Position numbers and translations under genes: made by a program
NCBI RefSeq assembly: GCF_021531255.1
Contig: NZ_JAFBIO010000001.1
Span: 434,001-498,000, forward strand
Length of the DNA stretch: 64,000 nucleotides
DNA from: Allofournierella massiliensis
Lineage (GTDB): Bacteria; Bacillota; Clostridia; Oscillospirales; Ruminococcaceae
Direction of reading: 5' to 3'
The notes under the pieces: model-generated
What the model saw: only the letters and a program-made list of their open reading frames with translations
Databases searched by the model: none
What the model was told of the DNA's origin: nothing
Shown: positions 19,359 to 27,641 of the stretch, one piece after another
Numbering within the stretch: the stretch's first letter is position 1
Layout of the letters: the number at the start of each line of letters is the position of its first letter

Positions 19359-20303
19359 TTATCGCTCGGCCCGCATCTCGCTGTGCAGGAAATCCTGGTA
19401 GGTCAGTCGGATGCCCTCCTCCAGCTCGGTCTTGTAATGCCAGCCCAGCTTTTCCAGTTTGGTCACATCCAGCAGCTTGCGGGGGGTGCCGTCCGGCTTG
19501 GTGGGGTCCCACAGGATCTCGCCGGTATAGCCCACCACCTTGGCCACCAGCTCGGTGAGCTGCCTGATGGTGAGCTCCTTGCCGGTGCCCAGGTTTACCG
19601 TCTCATTGCCGGAATAGGTATTCATCAGGTAGACGCAGGCGTCGGCCAGGTCGTCTACATACAAAAACTCCCGCAGGGGGGCGCCGGTGCCCCAGCAGGT
19701 GACCGTGGGGGCTCCTGCCTCCTTGGCTTCGTGGAAGCGGCGGATCAGGGCCGGCAGCACATGGCTGTGCTGAGGGTGGTAGTTGTCGTTGGGCCCGTAC
19801 AGGTTGGTGGGCATGACGCTGATATAGTCGGTGCCGTACTGCCGGTTCAGGTATTCGCAGTACTTCAGCCCGCTGATCTTGGCCAGGGCGTAGGCCTCGT
19901 TGGTCTGCTCCAGGCTGCTGGTGAGCAAGCAGCTCTCGGGCATGGGCTGAGGGGCCAGCCGGGGATAGATGCAGCTGGAACCCAGGAACATCAGCTTTTT
20001 GACCCCGTTTTTCCAGGCCGAGTGGATCACGTTCATCTCCAGGATCATGTTGTCATACATAAAGTCGGCCGGGGCCTCGTTGTTGGCCAGAATGCCGCCC
20101 ACCTTGGCTGCCGCCAGAAAGACATAGTCCGGCTTTTCGGCCCGGAAGAACTCCTCCACCGCCTGCTGATCCCGCAGGTCCAGCTCCTTGCTGGTGCGCT
20201 TGATGAGGTTGGTATACCCCTGGGCTTCCAGAGCCCGGCAGATGGCGCTGCCCACCATGCCCCGATGGCCTGCCACATAAATTTTTGCCTGTTTTTCCAT
20301 CAT
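19359..20303 (-). CDS. fcl: GDP-L-fucose synthase
   Basis: A 314-residue SDR-family epimerase-reductase converting GDP-4-keto-6-deoxymannose to GDP-L-fucose with NADPH. The Rossmann motif is [12 protein letters not shown] at the N-terminus. The catalytic pair is in YALAKISG (YxxxK), and the active-site SSCIYP serine and [18 protein letters not shown] segment are typical of WcaG/Fcl. The length is normal. It follows gmd after 42 bp with AGAAGAAAG-like SD sequence. Confidence 0.95.
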   Translation of the reverse strand: MMEKQAKIYVAGHRGMVGSAICRALEAQGYTNLIKRTSKELDLRDQQAVEEFFRAEKPDYVFLAAAKVGGILANNEAPADFMYDNMILEMNVIHSAWKNGVKKLMFLGSSCIYPRLAPQPMPESCLLTSSLEQTNEAYALAKISGLKYCEYLNRQYGTDYISVMPTNLYGPNDNYHPQHSHVLPALIRRFHEAKEAGAPTVTCWGTGAPLREFLYVDDLADACVYLMNTYSGNETVNLGTGKELTIRQLTELVAKVVGYTGEILWDPTKPDGTPRKLLDVTKLEKLGWHYKTELEEGIRLTYQDFLHSEMRAER

Positions 20304-20345
20304 GATCGATCGCTTCTTTCTTCTTTGTCCTGTTGGGCGGCCCGC

Positions 20346-21386
20346 TCAGCGCAGCCGCAGCTCCTGTTCGGCACGGGCCCGGTCATGCCGGGCCATGATC
20401 TCCACCAGTTCCTCATAGCTGGTCTTGCGGGGGTTCCATCCCAACACGGTGCGGGCCTTGGTGGGGTCGCCCCACAGGTTGACCACATCGGTGGGGCGGA
20501 AGAAATCGGGGCTTACCTCCACCAGCACCCGGCCGGTGGCCTTGTCCACGCCTTTTTCCTCCATCCCTTTGCCCTGCCATTCCAGCTGGATGCCGTTGTG
20601 ACGGAACGCCAGCTCGGCGAACTCCCGCACCGTGTGCTGCTCGCCGGTGGCGATGACAAAGTCCTCGGGCTTATCCTGCTGCAGCATCAGCCACATGCAC
20701 TCCACATAATCCTTGGCATAACCCCAGTCCCGCAGGCTGTCCAGGTTGCCCAGATAGAGCTTATCCTGCAGGCCCAGAGCGATGCGGGCCGCTGCCAGGG
20801 TGATCTTGCGGGTGACGAAGTTTTCGCCCCGGCGCTCCGACTCATGGTTGAAGAGGATGCCGTTCACCGCATACATGCCGTAGGCTTCCCGGTATTCCCG
20901 CACGATCCAGAACCCGTACTGCTTGGCCACCGCATAGGGGCTGTAGGGGTGGAAGGGGGTGTTCTCGTTCTGGGGGCATTCCTCCACCTTGCCGTACAAT
21001 TCGCTGGTGGATGCCTGGTAGACCCGGCAGCTCTTTTCCAGCCCCAGGGTATGCACCGCTTCCAGAATGCGCAGCACGCCCAGCGCGTCCACATCGCCGG
21101 CGTACTCGGGGGCGTCAAAGCTCACCTGCACATGGCTCTGGGCGGCCAGGTTGTAGATCTCGTCCGGCTTTACCCGGCCCACGATCCGGATGATGCTGGA
21201 GGAATCGGCCATATCGCCCCCGTGAAGGGTGATCTTGTTTTCCCGGATGAGATGGTCGATGCGCTGGGTGTTGTGGAAGGAGGAGCGGCGCACCACGCCG
21301 TGTACCTCATACCCTTTTTCCAGCAGGAATTCCGCCAGATAGCTGCCGTCCTGGCCGGTGATGCCGGTGATCAAAGCTTTTTTCAT
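20346..21386 (-). CDS. gmd: GDP-mannose 4,6-dehydratase
   Basis: A 346-residue SDR enzyme, first step from GDP-mannose to GDP-L-fucose (product GDP-4-keto-6-deoxymannose). [19 protein letters not shown] is the family Rossmann motif, [14 protein letters not shown] the RR loop, and STSELYGK plus YAVAKQYGF (YxxxK) the active site. It is the first gene of the cassette, with a strong promoter at 21438-21466 divergent from the AraC gene. Confidence 0.96.
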   Translation of the reverse strand: MKKALITGITGQDGSYLAEFLLEKGYEVHGVVRRSSFHNTQRIDHLIRENKITLHGGDMADSSSIIRIVGRVKPDEIYNLAAQSHVQVSFDAPEYAGDVDALGVLRILEAVHTLGLEKSCRVYQASTSELYGKVEECPQNENTPFHPYSPYAVAKQYGFWIVREYREAYGMYAVNGILFNHESERRGENFVTRKITLAAARIALGLQDKLYLGNLDSLRDWGYAKDYVECMWLMLQQDKPEDFVIATGEQHTVREFAELAFRHNGIQLEWQGKGMEEKGVDKATGRVLVEVSPDFFRPTDVVNLWGDPTKARTVLGWNPRKTSYEELVEIMARHDRARAEQELRLR

Positions 21387-21437
21387 AAAGCACCTCTTTT
21401 TATCCTGAAAAATTTCTGTACCTGGTCATTCTTATAT

Positions 21438-21466
21438 AGTATAATCATTCAAAGAACCGTTATCAA
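21438..21466 (-). promoter_or_regulatory. Promoter of the gmd-fcl-manC-mutase-fusion-cobO operon
   Basis: Minus strand: TTGATA (21466-21461), 17-bp spacer, TATACT (21443-21438), about 50 bp before gmd. The same AT-rich segment on the plus strand contains TATAAT (21440-21445), which may serve the divergent AraC gene, so the two could influence each other. Confidence 0.7.
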
Positions 21467-21522
21467 GCGTACATCTTGCACACTTTTTGCACGATATTGC
21501 TCCCAGCCAGGAGGCCTGTTCT

Positions 21523-22395
21523 ATGCAGCTGGACCGATTCCCCGCCTACTATGACCCCTCTTCCCTGCGGGTCATCTTCACTGCCACCCCCGCCGCCAAG
21601 CAGCACCTGTTTTATCTGCAGGAGACCGGCTACCTCAAATTGCTCAAAAGCCACCCGGGCACCCAGCGGCGGGACCTGGATTCCTTCCTTCTGGCCCTGG
21701 TGGCCGAGGGGGCAGGCAGGCTGAAATACGGCGGGCGGGAATATCCCCTGCAGGCAGGGCAGTGCTTTTTCATCGACTGCACCCGCCGCCACAGCTATGA
21801 ATCCAGCAGCCGGGAGCCCTGGGCCCTGTACTGGATCCACTTCAACGGCCCCAGCGCCCGCTGGATGTACGGCCGCTTTGAGGCCGAACAAGGACCGGTC
21901 TTTTTGCCGGCCCAGCCGGATTTCTGGGCCCGGAGTTTTTCCCGCATTATCGGGGCCGCCCAAAGCCGGGACAACGGCAGTGAGATCCGCATTTCCGGCT
22001 TGATCACCGGCCTGCTCACCGAATTGCTGGCCGCCCCGCCCCCGCCGTCCCAGCCCTCCGCCCCACGGGACGGGCTGGCACAGGTACACGACTATATCAC
22101 CGAGCATTTTACCCAGGCCATCACCCTGGACGAGCTGAGCGCACGGTTTTTCCTGAGCAAATTCCACCTGGCCCGCAGTTTCAAGGAGCGGTACGGCCTG
22201 ACCCTGATGGAATACCAGACCCATCTGCGGATCAACTGGGCCAAGCAGCAGCTGCGGTATTCGGACCTTTCCCTGGAAGAGATCGGCGAGCGGTGCGGCT
22301 ACAAAAGCCAGAGCTATTTTTCCCGGGTGTTCCGCCGCACTGAGGGGCTGGGCGCCCTGGAATACCGCCGGCGCTGGCAGAGCAAGGAGGGGTAA
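21523..22395 (+). CDS. AraC-family transcriptional regulator
   Basis: A 290-residue regulator. The N-terminal cupin-like sensor (AGQCFFIDCTRRHSY is typical) occupies about 1-160. Two helix-turn-helix units lie at about 190-290 (LSARFFLSKFHLARSFKERYG and SLEEIGERCGYKSQSYFSRVF). The ATG at 21523 has AGGAGG 9 bp upstream and is preferred to a TTG 36 bp earlier. It is divergent from the GDP-fucose cassette and is the natural candidate to control it, perhaps in response to a sugar (inference). Confidence 0.88.
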   Translation: MQLDRFPAYYDPSSLRVIFTATPAAKQHLFYLQETGYLKLLKSHPGTQRRDLDSFLLALVAEGAGRLKYGGREYPLQAGQCFFIDCTRRHSYESSSREPWALYWIHFNGPSARWMYGRFEAEQGPVFLPAQPDFWARSFSRIIGAAQSRDNGSEIRISGLITGLLTELLAAPPPPSQPSAPRDGLAQVHDYITEHFTQAITLDELSARFFLSKFHLARSFKERYGLTLMEYQTHLRINWAKQQLRYSDLSLEEIGERCGYKSQSYFSRVFRRTEGLGALEYRRRWQSKEG

Positions 22396-22500
22396 AGGGC
22401 TTGCTTTATGCCCGGGGCCGACAGGGTATGCTTGAAACTTTTGGTTCTGTATGCCTCTTATCTTTTCTCACCCCCTTGACAAACATGCCACGCCATGCAG

Positions 22501-22534
22501 CAATCGTTATGCAACTTATGTTGTATAACGATTG
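22501..22534 (+). promoter_or_regulatory. Large inverted repeat, candidate TetR operator
   Basis: CAATCGTTATGCAAC and GTTGTATAACGATTG (22501-22515 and 22520-22534) are 15-bp arms with one mismatch around a TTAT spacer. They lie 24 bp before the TetR start at 22559 and overlap the promoter region (TTGACA at 22476-22481). Confidence 0.65.
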
Positions 22535-22558
22535 CCAGCCCGGAAAGGAGCGAGGCCC

Positions 22559-23145
22559 ATGCCCCCCAAAGCAAAAATCACCCGGGAAATGATCCTGTAT
22601 GCTGCCCTGGCCATCACCCGAAAGGAAGGGTTCGAGGCGGTCAATGCCCGCAGCATCGCCGGCCGGCTGGGGCGCTCTACCCGGCCGATTTTTACCTGTT
22701 ATGCAGGCATGGAAGAGCTGAAACGGGATTTTCTCCTGTTTGCCTTTGATTTTTATGAGGCCTATGCCGCCGGCTGTGCCGAAAGGTTCCCGGCAGAGCC
22801 CTGCCTGCTGCATCCCCTGGCCTATCTGGCCTTTGCCCGGAAGGAACCGCTGCTCTTCCAATTTCTCTTTGTGGGAGATATGGACCTGCAGATGGGCCGT
22901 GCGGAAGATTTTTACCGGGAACCGGGCAACGAAAAAAGGCTCGGGTCTTTTCGGAGCAGATCGGCCTGGATTTTTCCGCAGGAAAAGAAATTTTTCTGGA
23001 TCTTTTCCTGTATATCCACGGCATGGCGGTGCTGACCGCCGCCGGCAAGCTGGCCCTGAGCCGGCAGGAGGCCGGGGAAAGGGTACAGGCCCTTCTCTCG
23101 GCGCTGATTGCCCAGGCAAAAAGGGCCTCGGAGGCAGAAATATGA
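22559..23145 (+). pseudogene. TetR-family regulator with one-base frameshift
   Basis: The N-terminal helix-turn-helix (ARSIAGRLGRSTRPIFTCYAGME, about residues 25-47) is a TetR DNA-binding domain. The frame from 22559 ends at 23035 with an implausible tail. At GAAAAAAGG (about 22931-22939) adding one A restores the frame VFSEQIGLDFSAGKEIF and on to a stop at 23143-23145. That gives 195 residues, the normal TetR length, and the restored stop overlaps the next start as ATGA. So it is either a recent frameshift in an A6 run or a base-calling error. Confidence 0.75.
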
Positions 23146-23342
23146 AGGAGAATCCCTATCTGAAGGACTTCTACAGCCGGTACGATGAGGACGGGCGCCT
23201 TGCCTCCCGACACGGATCGCTGGACAGGATGGACGAGGAAGCCTTCCGGCTGTATTTCCGGTATCATCTGGCCACCTGTGAACGGGCGGACATGCTGGGC
23301 TTTACCAGCCATGCGCTGGATATTTTCCAAAAGAAAGGCTGA
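23142..23342 (+). pseudogene. Remnant of a class I SAM-dependent methyltransferase (middle deleted)
   Basis: A 66-codon frame. Its first 25 residues (NPYLKDFYSRYDEDGRLASR) match the N-terminus, and its last 38 (YHLATCERADMLG, then HALDIFQKK) match the C-terminus, of a clostridial SAM methyltransferase family of about 250 residues. The SAM-binding core is absent and the join is in frame. It overlaps the TetR gene by ATGA, so TetR and the methyltransferase were probably one operon. Recognition of the family is from memory of its ends. Confidence 0.6.
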
Positions 23343-23366
23343 ACCCCAGAAGGGCTCAGCCTTTTT
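23334..23366 (+). terminator. Terminator after the methyltransferase remnant
   Basis: AAAGGCTGA (23334-23342) pairs with TCAGCCTTT (23356-23364) and is followed by T residues. The stem includes the stop codon of the remnant. Confidence 0.75.
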
Positions 23367-23438
23367 CTATGGTATAGGAGGGCAGCCCCGGAGAGCAGCC
23401 GTTCTTTTCATAAAAGCCCTCTGCGCCGGGCTTTGCCC

Positions 23439-23999
23439 TCATCGCCTGGCCGGCTGGTTCAGCCCGAAGATGCCTCCGCAAACCCCGCCGATGATATGGG
23501 CAAAATGGGAAACATTGTCGGCGGCGTACAGCCCGGCCCAGAATTCCTGGCCGATATACAAAACCGCCACAATGATGAGGGTGAGGGGCAATTCCCCCCG
23601 CTTGAAATTGGTGGCCGAGCTGAGCAGCATCAGCATGAATACAATGCCGCTGGCCCCAAGCAGGGCGTACCGGGGAAAGAAGATCACCTGCAGCAGGCCG
23701 GTGAGAAAGGCGGTGAGCAGGATCATCTTGACCAGCTGGCGGCTGCCGTACCGCTCCTCCACCATGGGGCCCACCAGCAGGATATACATGAAATTGCCGG
23801 CGAAGTGCTCAAAGCTCTGGTGGCCCAGCACATGGCCCACCAGCCGGAAGTAAAAGAGCGGGTCGGTAAGGCTGCCCCGGTAAACTGAGAAAAACAACTG
23901 GTTGGTGAGGCCCTTTGTCAAAAAATTCAGGGCCAGCACCGCCAGGGAGAGCAGGGTGAAATTCAGGATCACCGGCGAATTGTATACCACCCGTTTCAT
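23439..23999 (-). CDS. Rhomboid-family intramembrane serine protease
   Basis: A 186-residue, six-helix membrane protein. HVLGHQSFEHFAGNFMYILLVGP is the loop/helix 2 region, where the catalytic core carries the HxxxN pattern. LLGASGIVFML contains the GASG serine, and SHFAHIIGGVCGG the catalytic histidine. It lacks extra domains, so it is a minimal rhomboid. The substrate is unknown. It stands alone on the minus strand between the methyltransferase remnant and the DUF815 ATPase. Confidence 0.85.
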   Translation of the reverse strand: MKRVVYNSPVILNFTLLSLAVLALNFLTKGLTNQLFFSVYRGSLTDPLFYFRLVGHVLGHQSFEHFAGNFMYILLVGPMVEERYGSRQLVKMILLTAFLTGLLQVIFFPRYALLGASGIVFMLMLLSSATNFKRGELPLTLIIVAVLYIGQEFWAGLYAADNVSHFAHIIGGVCGGIFGLNQPARR

Positions 24000-24060
24000 G
24001 CGCTCTCCCCTTTCCCTTCTTCCGGAACAGGATATGCCCCGCCGGGCCCGGTTATTCCCC

Positions 24061-25272
24061 TCATACCGGCACGCCGGATTTTACCAGCTCAATGAACTGC
24101 TTGGCCACCCGGGGGCTGCGTCCGCCCGCCCGGATGGCGAAGGCCTCTGCCTTGACGATCAGCTTTTCCTCGGGCATATCCACCCCGTACTGGGCGGCCA
24201 GTTCCCGTACAATGGCCACAAAGCGCTCCTTATCCGGCCGGCTGAAGGTGATGGTAAGGCCGAACCGGGCCGAAAGGCTCATCAGCTCCTGCATGGTGTC
24301 GCCGTGATGGATGTCGTCCCCTTCCCGGTCCGACAGGGTCTCCTTGATGAGATGCCGCCGATTGGAGGTGGCGTACACTGCAATATTCTTGCTGCGGCCC
24401 CCCACGCTGCCTTCCAGGATGGCCTTGAGGGCGGCAAAATTGTCGTCGTTGGCGGTAAAGCTCAGATCGTCAATAAACAGGATAAACTTGAGGGGGTTGG
24501 CGGCCAGGCCGTCCACCAGTTCCGGGATCTGGTAAAGCTGGTTCTTTTTGACCTCCACCAGCCGCAGCCCCTCATGGAAATATTCGTTGGCAATGGCCTT
24601 CACCGCGCTGGATTTGCCGGTGCCCGCATCGCCGTACAAAAGCACATTGTTGGCCGCCTCGCCCCGCAGAAGAGCCAGGGTGTTGGCCACCACCTTTTCC
24701 CTCTCCTTCTCGTAGCCGGGCAGCTGGCTCAGCCGCTGGGGATCCGGGTACTTCACCGGGACAAGCCGGCCGTCCTCCACCGTGAACACATGGTAGCGGG
24801 CAAAGATGCCGTACCCCTCGCTCTGTACGTTGGCCAGGTGGTTCTCATAGGCGGCCTTGAAATCCAGCTCGCTGGTGCGCCAGGAGGGCAGAAAATCCAG
24901 CTGCCCTGCCGCCTGCCCCAGGGCCTCGCTCCCCGTCAGGCGGGAAAATTCTTCCAGGAATTTCAGCTCCCGCTCCAGGCACTGGGTGAGCTGGGGGGAA
25001 GGCCCTTCCTTGCCGCAGACGCTTTTCACATACAGGTTTTCATCCTGCATGGTCAGATCAAAGAGATACCGGCTCCAGCTGGTGGTTTTTTCAAAGAGCA
25101 GGGCCGCAAAATTCCCGTACGCCTGGGCCAGCCGGCGCAGATCCTGCGTCGGGGTTTCCAGCAATTCCCGCATGGCCTTTACGGCCGGGTCTTCCAGCAG
25201 ATTGCGGAAGATCACCAGCCCGTTCAGCCGCAGATCCAGCCCGATCCGATCCGCCGTTTCCATCACATCCAT
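24061..25272 (-). CDS. DUF815 AAA ATPase
   Basis: A 403-residue protein of the DUF815 family. A helical N-terminal half is followed by an ATPase core with Walker A YGDAGTGKSS (about 216-225) and Walker B FILFIDDLSF (about 259-268). The ATSNRRHLI segment and C-terminal sensor 2 region (GGRSPRVAKQFI) follow. The cellular role of DUF815 is not established. The ATG at 25272 has GGGAG upstream and is preferred to one at 25377, which lies upstream of the promoter at 25304-25332. Confidence 0.88.
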   Translation of the reverse strand: MDVMETADRIGLDLRLNGLVIFRNLLEDPAVKAMRELLETPTQDLRRLAQAYGNFAALLFEKTTSWSRYLFDLTMQDENLYVKSVCGKEGPSPQLTQCLERELKFLEEFSRLTGSEALGQAAGQLDFLPSWRTSELDFKAAYENHLANVQSEGYGIFARYHVFTVEDGRLVPVKYPDPQRLSQLPGYEKEREKVVANTLALLRGEAANNVLLYGDAGTGKSSAVKAIANEYFHEGLRLVEVKKNQLYQIPELVDGLAANPLKFILFIDDLSFTANDDNFAALKAILEGSVGGRSKNIAVYATSNRRHLIKETLSDREGDDIHHGDTMQELMSLSARFGLTITFSRPDKERFVAIVRELAAQYGVDMPEEKLIVKAEAFAIRAGGRSPRVAKQFIELVKSGVPV

Positions 25273-25303
25273 CTCTCCCTTTTCAATTTTCTTGAATAAA
25301 AAC

Positions 25304-25332
25304 AGTATACACGCCGCCCAAAAATCCCGCAA
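25304..25332 (-). promoter_or_regulatory. Promoter of the DUF815 gene
   Basis: Minus strand: TTGCGG (25332-25327), 17-bp spacer, TATACT (25309-25304), 32 bp before the start. It is divergent from the T-box promoter next to it. Confidence 0.65.
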
Positions 25333-25340
25333 GATATCTC

Positions 25341-25369
25341 TTGACAAATCCCCCGACGGCTGATACCAT
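25341..25369 (+). promoter_or_regulatory. Promoter of the ilvA T-box transcript
   Basis: TTGACA (25341-25346), 17-bp spacer, TACCAT (25364-25369). The -35 is perfect, the -10 moderate. It lies immediately upstream of the T-box leader. Confidence 0.65.
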
Positions 25370-25384
25370 AATTCCATTATAAAT

Positions 25385-25655
25385 GCGCTTCAACGAGGAC
25401 AGGTTCCGGGATTTCCCCGTTTGCAGAGAGCTGCCGGCTGGTGCAAGGCAGAAACGGCCCCCGGAATGGATCCCCTCGCAGCAGCCTTCCCCAACGCCCC
25501 GGCCAGTAAGGAAGGACGGCAGGCTCCGTTATCATGGCCGGCGGGTTGTCTGACGCCGCCACAAGGGGCCGCCCCAGGCGGCAAAAAGAGTGGTACCGCG
25601 GAGATTTATGGTCTTCGTCTCTTTGCAAAAGAAGAGACGGGGGCCTTTTGTTTTG
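25385..25655 (+). promoter_or_regulatory. T-box riboswitch, isoleucine specifier, upstream of ilvA
   Basis: The leader has the parts of a T-box. Stem I is closed by CGAGG (25394-25398) with CCTCG (25474-25478). A GAGAGCTGCC...GGTGCAAGGCAG apical region is present. A likely specifier ATC (Ile) lies at 25470-25472 within GGAATGGATCCCC. The T-box sequence is GTGGTACCGCG (25590-25600). A terminator stem CGTCTCTT/AAGAGACG (25616-25623 with 25632-25639) is followed by CCTTTTGTTTTG. Uncharged tRNA-Ile should stabilise the antiterminator and allow ilvA transcription, which fits threonine deaminase as the first step to isoleucine. Confidence 0.88.
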
Positions 25656-25698
25656 CTCCCGTCCGGCAGTTTCAGAAAATAGAAAAAGGAGAAAATCG

Positions 25699-26904
25699 AT
25701 GGTTACTCTGGACAAAATCTATCACGCCGCCTATCTGCTCAAGGACGTGGTGCGCAAAACCGACCTGATCGAAGCCCCCAACCTCACCGACCGCTGCCAC
25801 CTTTACCTGAAAACCGAAAATCTCCAGGTGACGGGCAGCTTCAAGGTGCGGGGCGCCTTTTACAAGATCAGCCAGCTCAGCGAAGAGGAAAAGGCCCGGG
25901 GCATCATCGCCTGCAGCGCCGGCAACCACGCCCAGGGCGTGGCCCTGGCCGCTTCCCAGAATGGGATTCACAGCGTGGTATGCATGCCGGACGGCGCGCC
26001 CATCATGAAGGTGGAGAACACCAAACGGCTGGGCGCCGAGGTCTGCCTGGTCAAGGGCACCTACGATGACGCCCACGACCGGGCGGTGGAGCTGCAGCAG
26101 GAAACCGGTGCCACCTTCATCCACCCCTATGACGATGACGCGGTAATTGCCGGCCAGGGCACCATCGGCCTGGAAATTCTGGATCAGCTGGAGGACGTGG
26201 ACGCAGTGATTGTGCCCATCGGCGGCGGCGGGCTGATCTCGGGCGTGGCCTTTGCCATCAAGAGCCTCAAGCCGGACTGCAAGGTGTACGGCGTACAGAC
26301 CGAGGGCGCGCCTAGCATGTTCAACAGCTTCCGGGACGACCGGCTGGAAACCCTGGACGCCGTTTCCACCTTTGCGGACGGCATTGCGGTCAAGACCCCC
26401 GGCGAGACCACCTTCCAGATGGTGGAAAAATATGTGGATGACATTGTGACCGTGAGCGAGGATGAAACGGCGGCGGCCATCCTGGCCCTGATCGAAAAGC
26501 AGAAGCTGATTGCCGAGGGCGCCGGCGCGGTGAGCGTAGCGGCCGCCATGTTCGGCAAGCTGCCCCTGGAGGGGAAAAAGGCCGTCTGCCTGATCTCGGG
26601 CGGCAACATCGACGTGAACATCCTCAACCGGGTCATCACCCGGGGCCTGGTGATGGGCGGCCGGAACGTGAACCTGATGATTGCTCTGGAAGACAAGCCC
26701 GGCCAGCTGCAGGGGGTAAGCGAGATCATCTCCCGCTGCGGCGGCAATGTGGTGAGCGTGCATCACGACCGGGCCGATACCAGCATGGCCATCACCAGCT
26801 GCTTTTTGAAGCTGGGGCTGGAGACCCGGGACCAGGCCCAGATCGAGGAGATCCGCAACGCCCTGACCCAGGCTGGCTTCCGTCTGGTGAGCGAGCGGGT
26901 ATAA
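25699..26904 (+). CDS. ilvA: Threonine ammonia-lyase with ACT domain
   Basis: A 401-residue PLP enzyme converting threonine to 2-oxobutanoate and ammonia. The PLP lysine is in TGSFKVRGA (about residue 50), SAGNHAQG contacts the substrate, and the GGGG phosphate-cup motif is in PIGGGGLISG. A C-terminal ACT-like regulatory domain (NLMIALEDKPGQLQGVSEII onward) makes the length typical of the medium IlvA/TdcB form. The upstream isoleucine-type T-box indicates a biosynthetic role. The start follows AAAGGAG. Confidence 0.93.
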   Translation: MVTLDKIYHAAYLLKDVVRKTDLIEAPNLTDRCHLYLKTENLQVTGSFKVRGAFYKISQLSEEEKARGIIACSAGNHAQGVALAASQNGIHSVVCMPDGAPIMKVENTKRLGAEVCLVKGTYDDAHDRAVELQQETGATFIHPYDDDAVIAGQGTIGLEILDQLEDVDAVIVPIGGGGLISGVAFAIKSLKPDCKVYGVQTEGAPSMFNSFRDDRLETLDAVSTFADGIAVKTPGETTFQMVEKYVDDIVTVSEDETAAAILALIEKQKLIAEGAGAVSVAAAMFGKLPLEGKKAVCLISGGNIDVNILNRVITRGLVMGGRNVNLMIALEDKPGQLQGVSEIISRCGGNVVSVHHDRADTSMAITSCFLKLGLETRDQAQIEEIRNALTQAGFRLVSERV

Positions 26905-26908
26905 CGCC

Positions 26909-27184
26909 ATGAAAGTCATCTGCCCGGGCGATTCCAACACCTATGGGTATGACCCCCGGTCCTGGCCGGGCGCCTGGGTATCCGGCCCTCGGGAGATAGA
27001 GGATTCCCTCGCCTTTGCCGAAGGCTGCCGGGCCCTTGCCGGGCGGCTGGGCATCCTGTTTGCCGGGGCCGACCGGTGGGAGATCCCCCTCGCCTATGAC
27101 GGCGTCCATTTCACCGAGCAGGGCCACCGCGCTTTTGCCCAGGCCTTTTTCGAAACGCTCGAATCTTTGGAGGTACTCAAATGA
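26909..27184 (+). pseudogene. Remnant of an SGNH/GDSL hydrolase (middle deleted)
   Basis: A 91-codon frame. The N-terminus VICPGDSNTYGYDPRSW carries block I with the catalytic Ser of GDSN. The C-terminus LAYDGVHFTEQGHRAF carries block V with Asp and His. Blocks II and III (oxyanion Gly and GxND) of the roughly 200-residue family are missing, with the join near residue 30. The frame starts 5 bp after ilvA and overlaps the rhodanese start by ATGA. It is unlikely to be an active esterase. Confidence 0.7.
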
Positions 27185-27564
27185 AACGACTTTTCGCTTT
27201 GCTCACCTCTCTCCTGCTGCTGGCCGGCGGCTGCGGAGAAAAGGGTGCCGAGAGCGCCTATCAGCAGATCACCCAGGAAAAAGCCAAGGAAATGATGGAT
27301 ACCCAGGAGGTCATCATCCTGGATGTGCGGGAACAGGATGAATACGACAGCGGCCACATTCCCGGCGCCCTTTTGCTGCCGGTGGGGACCATTGACGAGG
27401 AGACCGCGGCCCAGGTGATCCCGGAAAAGGACTCCACGGTTTTGGTGTACTGCCGCAGCGGCAACCGCAGCAAGACCGCTGCTTCCGCCCTGGCAGAATT
27501 TGGCTATACCAATATCTTTGAATTCGGCGGCATCAGCACCTGGCCGTACGAGACGGAATCATAA
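27181..27564 (+). CDS. Rhodanese-like lipoprotein
   Basis: A 127-residue protein. Residues 1-18 form a signal peptide ending in the lipobox LAGGC, so the mature protein is probably lipid-anchored outside the membrane. The rest is a single rhodanese domain with the active-site loop CRSGNRSK. It may handle sulfane sulfur or bind thiol compounds at the cell surface. It overlaps the SGNH remnant (ATGA) and ends with a terminator. Confidence 0.85.
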   Translation: MKRLFALLTSLLLLAGGCGEKGAESAYQQITQEKAKEMMDTQEVIILDVREQDEYDSGHIPGALLLPVGTIDEETAAQVIPEKDSTVLVYCRSGNRSKTAASALAEFGYTNIFEFGGISTWPYETES

Positions 27565-27589
27565 ACCGGGCGCTTTTGTCCCCGGATTT

Positions 27590-27623
27590 CTCCCCCTGAA
27601 AGATTTTTCAGGGGGAGTTTTTT
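27590..27623 (+). terminator. Terminator after the rhodanese gene
   Basis: CTCCCCCTGAAA (27590-27601) pairs with TTTCAGGGGGAG (27606-27617), followed by seven T. Confidence 0.88.
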
Positions 27624-27641
27624 CGTCTGCGGGCACTGCCC

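Noticed and set aside
16518-21554. Open reading of about 1,680 codons on the plus strand across the GDP-fucose genes
   Set aside because: It is antisense to five well-supported minus-strand genes. Its length follows from the GC-rich third positions of those genes, the protein has no domain and an abnormal composition, and it has no ribosome site.
22928-22942. Programmed -1 frameshift site (A AAA AAG type) in the TetR gene
   Set aside because: The codon phase is GAA AAA AGG, not the phase needed for the canonical heptamer, and no downstream stimulatory structure is obvious. A mutation or sequencing error is simpler.
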